Origin: Cognatishimia maritima
GTDB lineage: Bacteria; Pseudomonadota; Alphaproteobacteria; Rhodobacterales; Rhodobacteraceae
DNA length: 64,000 nt
Assembly: GCF_900129685.1 (NCBI RefSeq)
Contig: NZ_FQWM01000008.1
Span: forward strand, 62,001-126,000
Direction: 5' to 3'
In this document: positions 27,534 through 37,922 of the stretch, piece by piece
Numbering within the stretch: the first letter of the stretch is position 1
Layout of the letters: each line of letters starts with the position of its first letter
Notes under the pieces: model-generated
What the model was told of the DNA's origin: nothing
The model's database searches: none
What the model saw: the letters and a program-made list of their open reading frames with translations, nothing else
Program-made: the position numbers and the translations under genes

Positions 27534-28927
27534 ACGCAGCAACCAAACTCCCCACTGACGTTGGCCCGATCCATTTCGTTGGGATCGGCGGGATTGGTAT
27601 GTCTGGTATTGCTGAGGTTCTGATCAACCACGGCTACACCGTGCAGGGGTCTGATCTGAAGGACAGCAAAATCACTCAACGTCTGGCCGGGATGGGGGCG
27701 ACGATCTTTATCGGGCAAGAGGCCGAGAACCTAGAAAACGCCGAAGTTGTTGTGATTTCCTCGGCCATCAAGCCTGGCAATGCCGAACTGGACGAAGCGC
27801 GCCGTCAGGGCCTGCCGGTGGTGCGCCGGGCAGAGATGTTGGCCGAACTCATGCGTCTGAAATCCAATATTGCCGTCGCCGGGACCCATGGAAAAACCAC
27901 GACGACCACCATGGTCGCTGCGGTTCTGGATCATGGCAATATCGACCCGACCGTGATCAATGGCGGTATTATCCATGCCTATGGCTCTAACGCGCGCGTG
28001 GGCGAGGGCGAGTGGATGGTGGTTGAGGCCGATGAATCCGACGGCACATTCAACCGTTTGCCAGCGACCATTGCGATTGTGACCAATATCGACCCTGAAC
28101 ATATGGAGCATTGGGGCGATTTTGACACGCTGCGCGCTGGCTTTCAGGAGTTTGTGTCTAATATCCCATTCTATGGCCTCGCCGTCTGCTGCACCGACCA
28201 TCCAGAGGTGCAAAAGCTGGTCGGCAAGATCACAGATCGCCGCGTTGTGACCTTTGGGTTTAACACGCAGGCCGATGTGCGTGCCGTCAATCTGACCTAC
28301 AAAGCCGGCGTTGCGCATTTTGACGTTGCACTACAGGCCGAGGGTACAATTATCGAAGGCTGCTCATTGCCGATGCCGGGTGATCACAACGTGTCCAATG
28401 CTCTTAGCGCTGTGGCTGTTGCCCGCCATTTGGGCATGAAGGGCGATGAAATCCGAGAGGCTTTGGCGGCCTTTGGCGGGGTAAACCGTCGTTTCACCAA
28501 GGTCGGCGAAGTCAATGGCGTTACCATCATTGACGACTATGGCCATCACCCGGTTGAAATCGCAGCGGTTCTGAAAGCGGCGCGTCAAGCCAGCGAAGGC
28601 CGCGTGATCGCTGTGCACCAGCCGCACCGCTATACGCGGTTGTCCAGCCTATTTGACGATTTCTGTTCTTGTTTCAACGAGGCGGATGTCGTCGCCATCG
28701 CCGAGGTCTTTGCCGCAGGCGAAGACCCTATTCCTGGCGCAGGTCGGGATGATCTGGTGGCAGGCCTGATCGCGCAGGGGCACCGTCACGCACGGGCAAT
28801 CGTGTCAGAAGACGATCTGGAACGGCTTGTGCGCGAGCAGACGACGGCAGGTGATATTGTGGTTTGCCTTGGCGCGGGTACAATCAGCACATGGGCAAAC
28901 GGATTGCCCGCTCGGTTGGTGAAATAG
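27530..28927 (+). CDS. murC: UDP-N-acetylmuramate:L-alanine ligase
   Basis: First of the four stem-peptide Mur ligases; it attaches L-alanine to UDP-MurNAc with ATP. The 465-residue protein has an N-terminal UDP-MurNAc-binding Rossmann loop ([17 protein letters not shown]), ATP loop [47 protein letters not shown] and HQPHRYTRL. Length is normal. Its start overlaps the murG stop; the next gene begins 43 bases after its stop. Confidence 0.97.
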   Translation: MNAATKLPTDVGPIHFVGIGGIGMSGIAEVLINHGYTVQGSDLKDSKITQRLAGMGATIFIGQEAENLENAEVVVISSAIKPGNAELDEARRQGLPVVRRAEMLAELMRLKSNIAVAGTHGKTTTTTMVAAVLDHGNIDPTVINGGIIHAYGSNARVGEGEWMVVEADESDGTFNRLPATIAIVTNIDPEHMEHWGDFDTLRAGFQEFVSNIPFYGLAVCCTDHPEVQKLVGKITDRRVVTFGFNTQADVRAVNLTYKAGVAHFDVALQAEGTIIEGCSLPMPGDHNVSNALSAVAVARHLGMKGDEIREALAAFGGVNRRFTKVGEVNGVTIIDDYGHHPVEIAAVLKAARQASEGRVIAVHQPHRYTRLSSLFDDFCSCFNEADVVAIAEVFAAGEDPIPGAGRDDLVAGLIAQGHRHARAIVSEDDLERLVREQTTAGDIVVCLGAGTISTWANGLPARLVK

Positions 28928-28969
28928 GCGCGGCAGCTGCGCTAGGGAACATAATAGCGAGGGACCAAA

Positions 28970-29218
28970 ATGAGCCTTTCCATTGTCGCCGCTTTGATCT
29001 GGATGCTTATTGTGAACATCCGCGCGATGTTTCCCAGCAAGGATAACCACTGGAAATTTGCATATGCCATGATCGCCCTTGGGGTGCCGATCCTGATTTG
29101 GGTCTATCTTGATCACGGTCTAATCTTGGCGGCCGTGCTGCTGCTTGGCGCGATGTGGGTCATGCGCTGGCCGGTGATTTATCTTAGTCGCTGGATACGT
29201 CGCAAGGTGGGGCAATGA
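28970..29218 (+). CDS. DUF2484 family small membrane protein
   Basis: An 82-residue protein with two to three hydrophobic segments (SIVAALIWMLIVNI, then YAMIALGVPILIWVYL, then GLILAAVLLLGAMWVM) and a basic C-terminus. I recognise it as DUF2484, a family known to me from Rhodobacterales genomes between murC and murB. No function is established; co-location with peptidoglycan genes suggests a cell-envelope role (inference). Its stop overlaps the next start (ATGA). Confidence 0.8.
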   Translation: MSLSIVAALIWMLIVNIRAMFPSKDNHWKFAYAMIALGVPILIWVYLDHGLILAAVLLLGAMWVMRWPVIYLSRWIRRKVGQ

Positions 29219-29592
29219 ACAACCCGGACCAGTTGCTACTGATCGGGGGCACGATGGCGCTCTTGCTGGCGGTGGCCGGGTTTGTCCTGACTCAGCGCAA
29301 TGCATGGAAGGTAATCCTGATCCTCGTGGCATTGTTTGGCGGCTTAAACATTGGCGTTTTCCTTTGGTCTGAACTGCTTGTCGATCGCTGGATGAGCTTC
29401 CGCCTATATCTTTTCTGGATTGCCGCGCTGTTGCCTCCGTTGATTGGTCTGGGTATTGGGGCAGCCATTGGGGCGTTCGTGAACTGGCGGATATCCAAGA
29501 TTAAGCCGACACATAAAACGCGCGCACCCCGACAACCGCGCGCGCCAAAGCCCTCAAAGAAACAGACGCAGAAGCCAAGGATCATCGACTAA
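29215..29592 (+). CDS. Hypothetical three-helix membrane protein with basic tail
   Basis: A 125-residue protein that I do not recognise. It has three predicted transmembrane segments (about residues 7-26, 31-54 and 63-90) followed by a strongly basic, Pro-rich tail of some 35 residues ([19 protein letters not shown]) that should be cytoplasmic. It overlaps the DUF2484 gene by four bases at its start and the murB ATG by one base at its stop, so it is tightly coupled to murB expression. Role unknown; a small accessory protein of wall synthesis or division is possible. Confidence 0.8.
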   Translation: MNNPDQLLLIGGTMALLLAVAGFVLTQRNAWKVILILVALFGGLNIGVFLWSELLVDRWMSFRLYLFWIAALLPPLIGLGIGAAIGAFVNWRISKIKPTHKTRAPRQPRAPKPSKKQTQKPRIID

Positions 29593-30509
29593 TGACTGAC
29601 CTGCCAGAAGTGCGTGGCAAACTGACACCGAATAAAGCGCTGTCTGATCTGACTTGGTTGCGGGTGGGCGGCCCTGCGGATTGGCTGTTCCAGCCCGCAG
29701 ATGTCGAAGATTTACAGCAGTTTCTCGCAGCGCTTGATCCTTCGGTAGAAATCTTCCCGATGGGCCTGGGCAGCAACCTGATCGTGCGCGATGGCGGGCT
29801 GCGCGCGGTGGTGATCCGCATGGGGCGAGGCTTCAATCACATCCAAGTCGACGGCACCCGTGTCAAAGCTGGTGTTGCGGCGCTTGACGGGCATGTCGCG
29901 CGCAAGGCCGCCGAGGCGGGCGTAGACCTGACGTTTCTGCGCACGATCCCCGGCGCAATCGGTGGTGCGGTTTGCATGAATGCCGGCTGCTATGGCTCTT
30001 ATATTGCTGATGTTTTTGTCTCTGCCAAAGCTGTAACGCGGGATGGAAAGCTTGTTGAAATGACTGCCAAGGACCTGAATTTTCAATACCGGCAGTCAGA
30101 TTTGCCCGCAGGCTGGGTTCTGGTTGAGGCGACATTTGAAGGCCCAAAAGGAGACCCAGAGGAATTGGCGGCACGGATGCAACACCAGTTGGAAAAACGC
30201 GACGCCACGCAGCCCACAAAAGACCGATCCGCCGGGAGCACATTCCGCAATCCAGCAGGTTTTTCTTCGACCGGAAAAGCAGATGATGTTCACGATCTAA
30301 AGGCTTGGAAAGTCATAGATAACGCCGGATTACGCGGCGCGCGTGTGGGCGGTGCTCAGATGTCTGAAATGCACTCTAACTTTATGATCAACACCGGTGA
30401 CGCAACCGCCGCAGATTTGGAAAACCTCGGCGAATTGGTGCGAAAAAAGGTTTTCGAACAGAGCGGAATAACGCTAGAATGGGAAATCAAACGGGTTGGC
30501 GAATTTTAA
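29592..30509 (+). CDS. murB: UDP-N-acetylenolpyruvoylglucosamine reductase
   Basis: FAD- and NADPH-dependent enzyme that reduces the enolpyruvyl group to form UDP-MurNAc. The 305-residue protein has the FAD-binding segments [16 protein letters not shown] and [22 protein letters not shown]-type motif read here as [18 protein letters not shown], the catalytic region [11 protein letters not shown], and [22 protein letters not shown]. Size and gap pattern match the short type II MurB. The ATG overlaps the preceding stop (TAATG). Confidence 0.96.
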   Translation: MTDLPEVRGKLTPNKALSDLTWLRVGGPADWLFQPADVEDLQQFLAALDPSVEIFPMGLGSNLIVRDGGLRAVVIRMGRGFNHIQVDGTRVKAGVAALDGHVARKAAEAGVDLTFLRTIPGAIGGAVCMNAGCYGSYIADVFVSAKAVTRDGKLVEMTAKDLNFQYRQSDLPAGWVLVEATFEGPKGDPEELAARMQHQLEKRDATQPTKDRSAGSTFRNPAGFSSTGKADDVHDLKAWKVIDNAGLRGARVGGAQMSEMHSNFMINTGDATAADLENLGELVRKKVFEQSGITLEWEIKRVGEF

Positions 30510-30609
30510 GTCACCCCAAAGCAGCGCGCAGCAACGACTGTGGGTTGAAATAACAAAAAGAAATGGGCGGCAGGTTTCGGAGAACCGAACTATTAAACCG
30601 TCTTTCAAA

Positions 30610-30623
30610 GCCCCAAAAGGGGC
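30610..30623. other. Small GC hairpin between murB and ddl
   Basis: GCCCC-AAAA-GGGGC forms a perfect five-pair stem with an A tetraloop in the 164-base murB-ddl gap. No T run follows on either strand, so it is not a convincing terminator; an RNA-stability or pausing role is possible. Confidence 0.35.
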
Positions 30624-30673
30624 ACAATAACAAGGGCTGAGAACGGCCCGTAAATTGAGGCGCTGGAGTGGGT

Positions 30674-31588
30674 ATGTCGAGCAGGGCAACCCCGAAAGTA
30701 GCGGTACTGATGGGTGGACTCTCGGCCGAACGCGAGGTGTCCATGTCCTCAGGGCACGAATGTGCCGCTGCGTTGAGGGAAAGTGGATTTGACGTCGTCG
30801 AAGTGGTCGCAGACCGCGATTTGGCGTCCCAATTGCAAACGATCAAACCGGATGTCGTGTTCAACGCCCTGCATGGCCGTTGGGGTGAAGACGGCTGTGT
30901 TCAAGGTATGCTTGAATGGCTTGGCATTCCCTATACGCATTCCGGCGTTTTGGCCTCGTCTCTTGCTATGGATAAAGAACGCACCAAGGCCGCCTATCGT
31001 TCCGCTGGCTTGCCGATTGCCGAAAGCCTGATTGCTTCTCGAGATGACATCGAAGCCGCCCATGTGATGGAGCCCCCCTATGTGGTGAAGCCTTATAATG
31101 AAGGCTCCTCTGTTGGCATTTATATTGTGCAAAAGGCAGCCAATCGCCCGCCTAAACTGGCAGATGACATGCCCGATCAGTTGATGGTCGAGGATTACGT
31201 CGCCGGGCGCGAACTGACCGCAAGCGTGCTGGGTGACAAGGCTTTGACTGTAACGGATATCATCACGGATGGCTGGTATGATTATCACGCCAAATACGCT
31301 GTGGGCGGGTCTCGCCATGAGGTGCCTGCCGATATCCCTGCCGAAATTTTTGACGCTTGTATGGACTACGCCTTGCGCGCCCATAAGGTGTTGGGGTGCC
31401 GCGGCCTAAGCCGAACGGACTTCCGCTGGGACGAAAGCAAAGGTCTTGCGGGACTGATTTTGCTGGAAACCAACACGCAACCCGGCATGACCCCAACATC
31501 GCTTAGCCCGGAACAGGCGGCCGCCTGCGGGATGTTGTTTCCCAATCTTTGTCGCTGGTTGGTGGAGGATGCGTCATGCAATCGCTAA
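30674..31588 (+). CDS. ddl: D-alanine:D-alanine ligase
   Basis: ATP-grasp enzyme that makes the D-Ala-D-Ala dipeptide used by MurF. The 304-residue protein has [18 protein letters not shown] at the N-terminus, [54 protein letters not shown], the ATP-grasp core [16 protein letters not shown] and [20 protein letters not shown] near the end. I prefer the ATG at 30674, which has GGAG five bases upstream, over GTG two codons earlier. Its last 13 bases overlap ftsQ. Confidence 0.97.
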   Translation: MSSRATPKVAVLMGGLSAEREVSMSSGHECAAALRESGFDVVEVVADRDLASQLQTIKPDVVFNALHGRWGEDGCVQGMLEWLGIPYTHSGVLASSLAMDKERTKAAYRSAGLPIAESLIASRDDIEAAHVMEPPYVVKPYNEGSSVGIYIVQKAANRPPKLADDMPDQLMVEDYVAGRELTASVLGDKALTVTDIITDGWYDYHAKYAVGGSRHEVPADIPAEIFDACMDYALRAHKVLGCRGLSRTDFRWDESKGLAGLILLETNTQPGMTPTSLSPEQAAACGMLFPNLCRWLVEDASCNR

Positions 31589-32445
31589 ACCAACGTTCTG
31601 ATCCGGCGCCATCGCGGCTGTCATACCGCTTTGAGCGGTTGATGCTGACGCCGCTCTTTCGGTTTGGCCTGCGGGTGGTTTTGCCGTTCAGCGCGGCCGC
31701 GCTGGCAACCACGGTCTGGTTCTCGGATCAAGACCGGCGCGACAACGTCAATATGGTGATCGACGACATTCGCACCAGCATTGTTGAGCGTCCGGAATTC
31801 ATGGTTCAGGCCATGGTGATCGAAGGCGCAAGCGCTGGCGTTGCCGATGATATCCGGGAAATTCTGCCGCTGGATTTTCCAGTCAGCAGCTTTGACCTTG
31901 ATCTGCCAGAAATGAAAAAGACGGTCGACGGGCTGTCACCGGTCAAATCCGCAACCCTGCGTGTGAAGCCGGGTGGGGTGTTGCAAGTCACAGTGGCCGA
32001 ACGCACGCCGGTTGTCCTGTGGCGGATGCCTGATGGGCTGCACCTTGTGGATGCCGAAGGATTTGTTGTGGCTGAATCCACGCGCCGTGCCCTGCATCCA
32101 AATCTGCCAGTTATGGCGGGCGAGGGCGCTGATCTGCGCACGGGCGAAGCGCTGCAACTCATCAAGGCCGCAGGTCCGCTGGCCAGCCGTTTGCGCGGGC
32201 TTGTGCGGGTCGGTGAACGCCGCTGGGATCTGGTACTGGATCGCGACCAAAGGATCATGTTGCCGGAACGCGGTGCCGTTCAGGCATTGGAACGCGTCGT
32301 TGCGCTGAGTGACGTGCAAGAGATGCTGCAACGCGACCTAAGCGTTGTGGATATGCGTCTGGGCAGCAGACCAACAATAAGAATAGCAGAACGATCGGTA
32401 GAGGCCTGGTGGCGTCTGCGCGAACTTCGAGTGGGGCAAGAGTAA
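31576..32445 (+). CDS. ftsQ: Cell division protein FtsQ
   Basis: Bitopic inner-membrane divisome protein that binds FtsL/FtsB. The 289-residue protein has a cytoplasmic N-terminus, one transmembrane helix ([18 protein letters not shown], about residues 36-53), a POTRA-like region ([24 protein letters not shown]) and a beta domain ([23 protein letters not shown]). The ATG at 31576 has GGAGG seven bases upstream and lies inside the end of ddl; the longer frame from 31549 has no such site. Its stop overlaps the ftsA ATG (TAATG). Confidence 0.94.
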   Translation: MQSLNQRSDPAPSRLSYRFERLMLTPLFRFGLRVVLPFSAAALATTVWFSDQDRRDNVNMVIDDIRTSIVERPEFMVQAMVIEGASAGVADDIREILPLDFPVSSFDLDLPEMKKTVDGLSPVKSATLRVKPGGVLQVTVAERTPVVLWRMPDGLHLVDAEGFVVAESTRRALHPNLPVMAGEGADLRTGEALQLIKAAGPLASRLRGLVRVGERRWDLVLDRDQRIMLPERGAVQALERVVALSDVQEMLQRDLSVVDMRLGSRPTIRIAERSVEAWWRLRELRVGQE

Positions 32446-33779
32446 TGTTTGAAGTGTATCAATCCCAGCGCGCAATGCGCGCGATGCGCAAGGCGGCCAT
32501 GCAACGCGGGGTCGTCGCGGTTCTGGATGTGGGAACCTCTAAAATCGCCTGTCTGGTCTTGCGGTTTGATGGCGTGGACCATCTGGCAGAGGCCGAGGGC
32601 ATAGGCTCCCTCGCGGGGCAAAGCGGCTTTCGGGTGATTGGCGCAGCCTCGACCCGGTCTCGTGGGGTGAAGTTTGGCGAAATCTCTGCCATGCAGGAAA
32701 CCGAACGCGCGATACGTACTGCCGTGCAGGCCGCACAGAAAATGGCCCAGATCCGGGTGGATCACGTGATTGCCTGCTTCTCTGGCGCGCAACCCCGGTC
32801 ATATGGTCTCGATGGCCAGATCGAACTCGACAGCAATATCGTCACTGAACAGGATGTCGCGCGCGTATTGGCAAGTTGCGATGTCCCAGCCTATGGCGAA
32901 GGTCGAGAGGTTCTGCATGCGCATCCGGTAAACTTTGCGCTTGATGCGCGCTCTGGTCTTGCGGACCCGCGCGGGCAGATAGGTCAACACCTTGCCTGCG
33001 ACATGCATATGCTGACGGTGGATGGTGCTGTCGTTGCCAATGTTGCGCATTGTGTGAAACGCTGTGATCTGGAACTCGCAGGCATTGCGAATTCGGCCTA
33101 TGTTTCTGGCCTGTCGGCCCTTGTCGAAGACGAACAGGAACTGGGCGCGGCCTGTATCGATATGGGTGGCGGCTCGACCTCTTTGTCGATCTTTATGAAG
33201 AAACACATGATATATGCCGACAGTGTGCGCATGGGCGGGGATCACGTGACCGGTGACATTTCGATGGCACTGCAGGTGCCCATGGCCAATGCAGAGCGGA
33301 TCAAGACATTCTATGGCGGCGTGCACGCCACGGGCATGGATGACCGCGAGATGATTGATATCGGCGGCGACACCGGCGATTGGGAGCATGACCGCCGCAC
33401 CGTCAGCCGTGCAGAGTTGATCGGCATCATTCGTCCACGTGTCGAAGAAATCCTGGAAGAAACCCGTGCCCGTCTGGACGCCGCCGGGTTTGAACACTTG
33501 CCGAGCCAGAAGATCGTGCTGACCGGCGCCGCAAGCCAGATACCAGGGCTGGATACTCTTGCCAGCCGCATTCTTGGCCAACAGGTTCGTCTTGGTCGTC
33601 CGATGCGAGTGCACGGGTTGCCCCAAGCCACGACAGGTCCGGGCTTTAGCGCAGCGGTCGGGATGTGCCTTTTTGCCACCAGCCCACAGGATGAATGTTG
33701 GGACTTTGATCTGCCTGTGGAACGCCATGGCGTAAAGTCCATCCGCAAGGCCGTGCGGTGGTTCAAGGCCAATTGGTAG
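32445..33779 (+). CDS. ftsA: Cell division protein FtsA
   Basis: Actin-like protein that tethers FtsZ to the membrane and recruits later divisome proteins. The 444-residue protein has phosphate-binding VVAVLDVGTSKIACLV near the N-terminus, the FtsA-specific 1C (SHS2) domain region, AACIDMGGGSTSLSIFMKKHM as second phosphate loop, and KIVLTGAASQIPGLDTLASRIL as adenosine motif. The C-terminus (HGVKSIRKAVRWFKANW) is an amphipathic membrane-targeting helix. I start it at the ATG overlapping the ftsQ stop. An upstream extension of 12 codons lacks support. Confidence 0.96.
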   Translation: MFEVYQSQRAMRAMRKAAMQRGVVAVLDVGTSKIACLVLRFDGVDHLAEAEGIGSLAGQSGFRVIGAASTRSRGVKFGEISAMQETERAIRTAVQAAQKMAQIRVDHVIACFSGAQPRSYGLDGQIELDSNIVTEQDVARVLASCDVPAYGEGREVLHAHPVNFALDARSGLADPRGQIGQHLACDMHMLTVDGAVVANVAHCVKRCDLELAGIANSAYVSGLSALVEDEQELGAACIDMGGGSTSLSIFMKKHMIYADSVRMGGDHVTGDISMALQVPMANAERIKTFYGGVHATGMDDREMIDIGGDTGDWEHDRRTVSRAELIGIIRPRVEEILEETRARLDAAGFEHLPSQKIVLTGAASQIPGLDTLASRILGQQVRLGRPMRVHGLPQATTGPGFSAAVGMCLFATSPQDECWDFDLPVERHGVKSIRKAVRWFKANW

Positions 33780-34154
33780 GATTAACAGCCGGTTATCAAA
33801 TCGCCCTCTCAAAAACAGGAGACGTCGACAGCTTGAAATTTTTCGTATAACTTGGGCGCAAGCATCGAAACAGATGCGACGGCAGACGAGCAGTTTGCCA
33901 TCAGTTCAATGAGTCGCCTGTCCGCACGGAAGATTCCTGCGGGGCAGGGTGGTTTGTTGTGTTGAAGCCCTGTAGTCACCCCAATATCTATCCTCGTCGG
34001 CGAAATGCCGCGAATTATGGTCAGATTTAGGCTATATTTTGTAGCTCGTGACGCTTTTTGGCGTGACGATGGCCGTGTCAAACGTTAGTATTGTCGGTGA
34101 GTAGACGAAAAACACGCGCCGAATGGTGCGGAAAATTGACAGGCGGACGCTCTT
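33780..34154. promoter_or_regulatory. ftsA-ftsZ intergenic region, likely ftsZ promoter region
   Basis: A 375-base gap with no gene in an otherwise closely packed cluster; it probably holds ftsZ promoters and control sites. Immediately after the ftsA stop TTAA-N7-TTAT (33782-33796) differs by one base from the CtrA consensus TTAA-N7-TTAA. No strong -35/-10 pair could be picked out by eye. Confidence 0.4.
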
Positions 34155-35753
34155 ATGGCTTTGAATTTGACCTTCCCTGAACAGGAAGATTTGAAACCCC
34201 GTATTACGGTTTTTGGTGTAGGTGGTGCAGGCGGCAACGCGGTCAACAATATGATCGCCAACCAGCTTGAGGGCGTTGAATTCGTCGTCGCCAATACAGA
34301 TGCGCAAGCGCTGCAGCAGAACCAATCAAAATCTCGCGTCCAGCTTGGTGTGAAAGTCACCGAAGGTCTGGGCGCAGGTGCACGTCCTGCGGTGGGGGCC
34401 GCAGCGGCAGAGGAAAGCATCGAACAAATTGTCGATCACCTTGCGGGCGCACACATGTGCTTTATCACTGCAGGTATGGGCGGCGGCACGGGGACGGGCG
34501 CTGCGCCGATCATCGCGCAGGCCGCACGTGAGCTGGGTGTCCTGACTGTCGGCGTTGTGACCAAACCATTCCAATTCGAAGGTGCAAAGCGGATGCGCCA
34601 GGCTGAAGCGGGCGTTGAAGCCCTGCAAAAGGTCGTGGACACGCTGATCATCATTCCTAACCAGAACCTGTTCCGTCTGGCGAATGAAAAGACCACCTTT
34701 ACCGAAGCCTTCGCCATGGCCGACGACGTTCTTTATCAAGGTGTGAAGGGCGTGACGGACTTGATGGTGCGTCCGGGCCTGATCAACCTCGACTTTGCAG
34801 ACGTTCGCGCCGTCATGGACGAAATGGGCAAAGCCATGATGGGCACCGGCGAAGCGACCGGCGAAGATCGTGCGATCCAAGCGGCAGAAAAGGCAATTGC
34901 CAACCCGCTCTTGGACGAAATCAGCCTGCGCGGTGCAAATGGCGTTCTGATCAACATCACCGGTGGACACGACCTGACACTGTTCGAACTGGACGAAGCG
35001 GCGAACCGCATCCGCGAAGAAGTCGACCCAGATGCGAACATCATCGTTGGCTCCACGCTGGACACCGAACTCGAAGGAGCGATGCGCGTCTCTGTTGTTG
35101 CGACGGGTATCGATGCAACCGATGTCCAGACCGAGATGCCTGTGCCGCGTCGCTCTTTGAAAGAGCCTCTGAAGCCGACCATGATCGAAGAAGAGCCGGT
35201 TGCAGCGGCTGAACCAGCGCCGGCCCCTGCGCCACGCCAAGCGCCTGCCGCAGCGGTTGCAGAACCAAGCTTGTTTGAGGACATGGACGCACCGGCCACA
35301 GAAGAAGCGCATGACCTTTTCGAGGAGCCAGCTGCGCCCGTGGCCGCACAAGATGACCTGCCACCGCCAGCGTACCAGCCACGCGTCGCAGAATTCCAGC
35401 CTCGCGTTGATGAATACGAAGAAGAAGCCGAAGCTGCATATGTTGCGCCTCGCGCGGCAGCACCGGGTACACCATCGCCAGAAGCCCTCGCGCGTCTGCG
35501 CACAGCGGTCAACAAAACACCGTCTGCGCCGCAGCCTCGCCAGCCAGTGGTTGCACCTCAGCCAATGGCCGAGGAACGCCCACGCTTTGGGATCAACTCT
35601 TTGATCAACCGCATGACCGGTCACGGCCAAGAAGCGGCGCAACCTCAGGCAGCCCGGCACCAGCCAAACCTGAAAGCAGCCCCAGCGCCCGCAGAAGACC
35701 CAGAGCAGGAGAAGATCGAAATCCCTGCATTCCTGCGTCGGCAAGCGAACTAA
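34155..35753 (+). CDS. ftsZ: Cell division GTPase FtsZ
   Basis: Tubulin homologue that forms the cytokinetic ring. The 532-residue protein has the GTPase domain in the first 320 residues: [14 protein letters not shown], the tubulin signature GGGTGTG at 109-115, and [29 protein letters not shown] with the catalytic T7-loop region. An Ala/Pro/Glu-rich linker of about 190 residues follows, much longer than in E. coli. The C-terminal peptide EIPAFLRRQ, which binds FtsA, closes the protein. It has its own long upstream region and a strong terminator, so it can be transcribed alone. Confidence 0.98.
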   Translation: MALNLTFPEQEDLKPRITVFGVGGAGGNAVNNMIANQLEGVEFVVANTDAQALQQNQSKSRVQLGVKVTEGLGAGARPAVGAAAAEESIEQIVDHLAGAHMCFITAGMGGGTGTGAAPIIAQAARELGVLTVGVVTKPFQFEGAKRMRQAEAGVEALQKVVDTLIIIPNQNLFRLANEKTTFTEAFAMADDVLYQGVKGVTDLMVRPGLINLDFADVRAVMDEMGKAMMGTGEATGEDRAIQAAEKAIANPLLDEISLRGANGVLINITGGHDLTLFELDEAANRIREEVDPDANIIVGSTLDTELEGAMRVSVVATGIDATDVQTEMPVPRRSLKEPLKPTMIEEEPVAAAEPAPAPAPRQAPAAAVAEPSLFEDMDAPATEEAHDLFEEPAAPVAAQDDLPPPAYQPRVAEFQPRVDEYEEEAEAAYVAPRAAAPGTPSPEALARLRTAVNKTPSAPQPRQPVVAPQPMAEERPRFGINSLINRMTGHGQEAAQPQAARHQPNLKAAPAPAEDPEQEKIEIPAFLRRQAN

Positions 35754-35774
35754 TCACTACAAAATATATTGTCA

Positions 35775-35802
35775 GAGCCGTCCCTTGGGGCGGCTCTTTT
35801 TC
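35775..35802 (+). terminator. Rho-independent terminator of ftsZ
   Basis: GAGCCGTCC and GGGCGGCTC form a nine-pair stem (one G-T pair) around CTTG, followed by TTTTT. It lies 21 bases after the ftsZ stop and separates ftsZ from lpxC. Confidence 0.9.
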
Positions 35803-35955
35803 GTTTTAAATCAATATTTTATTTACGTCTGCGCGGTGTTTTGCCGAAATGTTTCAGCCATGTTTCAGCCCGTCACAATCTTTGAGTTGAGGATTTGGAT
35901 GCCTCCGCATAGGTCTAACCTGCGCTGAGATAAGGCGCAGAAGTGGGGTTCATCT

Positions 35956-36879
35956 TTGCAGAAAACACTCAAATCAGCGATCCGTTTCAGCGGTATTGGT
36001 CTTCACACGGGCAAACCCGTTCGGATGGAGATTGAACCCGCGTCAGCCGGATATGGCATCTGGTTTCAACGCACCGATGTTCTAAGCGGCGATCAGATGA
36101 TTCCGGCGCGCTGGGACGTGGTTGAGCAATCTCCGCTTTGCACCAAGATCAAGAATAGCGATGACGTATCGGTTTCCACTATTGAGCATATTATGGCCGC
36201 TCTGGCGGGCTGTGGCGTGCACAATGCGCTGATCAAAATTGACGGGCCCGAAGTGCCGATCATGGATGGCAGCAGCGCGGCTTTTGTGCGTGCGATCCTT
36301 GCGCGCGGGCTGATCACACAATCGCCGACAATCCGCGCATTGAAGGTGCTGAAACCCATCCGGGTGGAGCGTGAAGACGCCTGGGCCGAATTGCACCCGA
36401 GCGACAACCTTGAGATCGATTTTCACATCGAGTTTGCCGATGCCGCCATTGGGACACAGCACCAGACGCTGAACATGGCAAATGGGACCTTCGTGCGCGA
36501 ACTTTGTGATTGCCGCACCTTCTGCCGTCAGGCGGACGTTGATTGGATGCGGGCCAATGGCCTTGCCCTTGGCGGCGTTCCCGGTGAAAACGCTGTGGTC
36601 TTTGACGGCACCTATGTGCAGTCTGGCCGTGGCCTGCGCCGCGTGGACGAACCTGTGCGCCACAAGATGCTGGATGCTTTGGGCGACCTTTACACCGCAG
36701 GCGCACCAATCCTTGGGCGCTATGTCGGTCACCGGTCAGGCCACGCGATGACCAACAAACTCTTGCGCGCTTTGCTGACAGACCCAGATGCCTATTGCTT
36801 TGTGGAATGCTCTGCCGACATGGCCGCGCGTTTGCCCGGCGTTGGCGCGAGCATGTCAGAAATGCCTGCAGTGGCCTAA
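35956..36879 (+). CDS. lpxC: UDP-3-O-acyl-N-acetylglucosamine deacetylase
   Basis: Zinc-dependent committed step of lipid A synthesis. The 307-residue protein starts with TTG: MQKTLKSAIRFSGIGLHTGKPVRM is the family N-terminus and no upstream ATG fits. Zinc ligands are visible: His in STIEHIMAALAGCGV, and His and Asp in VRHKMLDALGDLY; the catalytic His lies in HRSGHAMTNKLLRALL. The family substrate segment DGSSAAFVRAI is also present. It has a separate 200-base upstream region after the ftsZ terminator. It is followed by bamD, another outer-membrane gene. Confidence 0.96.
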   Translation: MQKTLKSAIRFSGIGLHTGKPVRMEIEPASAGYGIWFQRTDVLSGDQMIPARWDVVEQSPLCTKIKNSDDVSVSTIEHIMAALAGCGVHNALIKIDGPEVPIMDGSSAAFVRAILARGLITQSPTIRALKVLKPIRVEREDAWAELHPSDNLEIDFHIEFADAAIGTQHQTLNMANGTFVRELCDCRTFCRQADVDWMRANGLALGGVPGENAVVFDGTYVQSGRGLRRVDEPVRHKMLDALGDLYTAGAPILGRYVGHRSGHAMTNKLLRALLTDPDAYCFVECSADMAARLPGVGASMSEMPAVA

Positions 36880-37030
36880 GGTTTGCCTGTGCCCAGATCG
36901 GCCCTGACAAGCCAAACCGTTGACGCATTTCCCGAAATCCCACCAAAGTCATTTTGCCCCGCCAAAAACTGTGTTAACAGCAGATGGAACGGGCACGGCC
37001 TAAGAAAGACAGTCAAGAAGGTTGAGCAGA

Positions 37031-37885
37031 ATGGCGCGTCGCGACTCTCGTAAGATAGCAGTTGCAGCTCTACTGGGCACTTTGATGCTGGCCGGATGCG
37101 GCGGCGGTGGAAATAGCACGTTTTTTGGCGGCGAAGTCCCGCTTGAGAATTTCACGGCAGAGCAAATCTATGGCCGCGGTGAGTTCGAATTGGAACGCAG
37201 CAAAGCCGATGACGCTGCCTTCTATTTTGCAGAGGTTGAACGCCTTTATCCCTATTCCGAATGGGCCAAACGCGCGCTGATCATGCAGGCCTATGCTTAT
37301 CATCAGGACAAAGACTACGAAAACAGCCGTTCAGCTGCGCAGCGCTATATTGATTTTTATCCGCTGGATGACGACGCCGCCTACGCGCAGTATCTTCTGG
37401 CGCTCAGCTACTATGACCAAATTGACGAAGTTGGTCGCGATCAGGGTCTAACATTCCTCGCGCTGCAATCGCTGCGACGCGTGATTGAGACCTATCCAGA
37501 CAGCGAATATGCGCGCTCTTCTGTGCTGAAATTTGATCTGGCCTTTGATCATTTGGCCGCCAAGGAAATGGAAATCGGTCGTTACTATTTGAAACGAGAT
37601 CAATTTGCGGCGTCCGTGAACCGTTTCCGTGCCGTGGTCGAAGATTTCCACACCACAACCCATACGCCAGAAGCGTTGCATCGCTTGGTCGAGGCTTACC
37701 TATCGCTGGGCCTAACGGACGAAGCGCAAACCGCAGGCGCGATCCTAGGCCACAACTTCCGCTCTACCGAATGGTATGAAGACAGCTATCAACTGCTGAC
37801 CAACAATGGTTTGCAACCACGCGCCAAAGGCGACGGGTGGCTGGCGTCGATTTACCGACAGACCATCAAGGGCAAATGGCTGTAA
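37031..37885 (+). CDS. bamD: Outer membrane protein assembly factor BamD
   Basis: Lipoprotein of the BAM complex that inserts beta-barrels into the outer membrane. The 284-residue precursor has a basic N-terminus, a hydrophobic stretch and a lipobox LMLAGC, so the mature protein begins at that Cys. The remainder is built of tetratricopeptide-like repeats (YGRGEFELERSKADDAAFYFAEVERLYPYSEWAKRALIM and so on), with the family segment DDDAAYAQYLLALSYYDQI. The ATG at 37031 is preferred; TTG three codons earlier is possible. recN follows after 37 bases and may be co-transcribed. Confidence 0.95.
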   Translation: MARRDSRKIAVAALLGTLMLAGCGGGGNSTFFGGEVPLENFTAEQIYGRGEFELERSKADDAAFYFAEVERLYPYSEWAKRALIMQAYAYHQDKDYENSRSAAQRYIDFYPLDDDAAYAQYLLALSYYDQIDEVGRDQGLTFLALQSLRRVIETYPDSEYARSSVLKFDLAFDHLAAKEMEIGRYYLKRDQFAASVNRFRAVVEDFHTTTHTPEALHRLVEAYLSLGLTDEAQTAGAILGHNFRSTEWYEDSYQLLTNNGLQPRAKGDGWLASIYRQTIKGKWL

Positions 37886-37922
37886 GTGCTGCGTTGAAAA
37901 CCCGTAACATGTTGGTGCTCTG

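Noticed and set aside
34326-35744. A 472-codon minus-strand open frame opposite ftsZ
   Set aside because: It is the complement of the strongly conserved ftsZ gene, is rich in Cys, Arg and Trp, and has no family features; long antisense frames are common in GC-rich genes.
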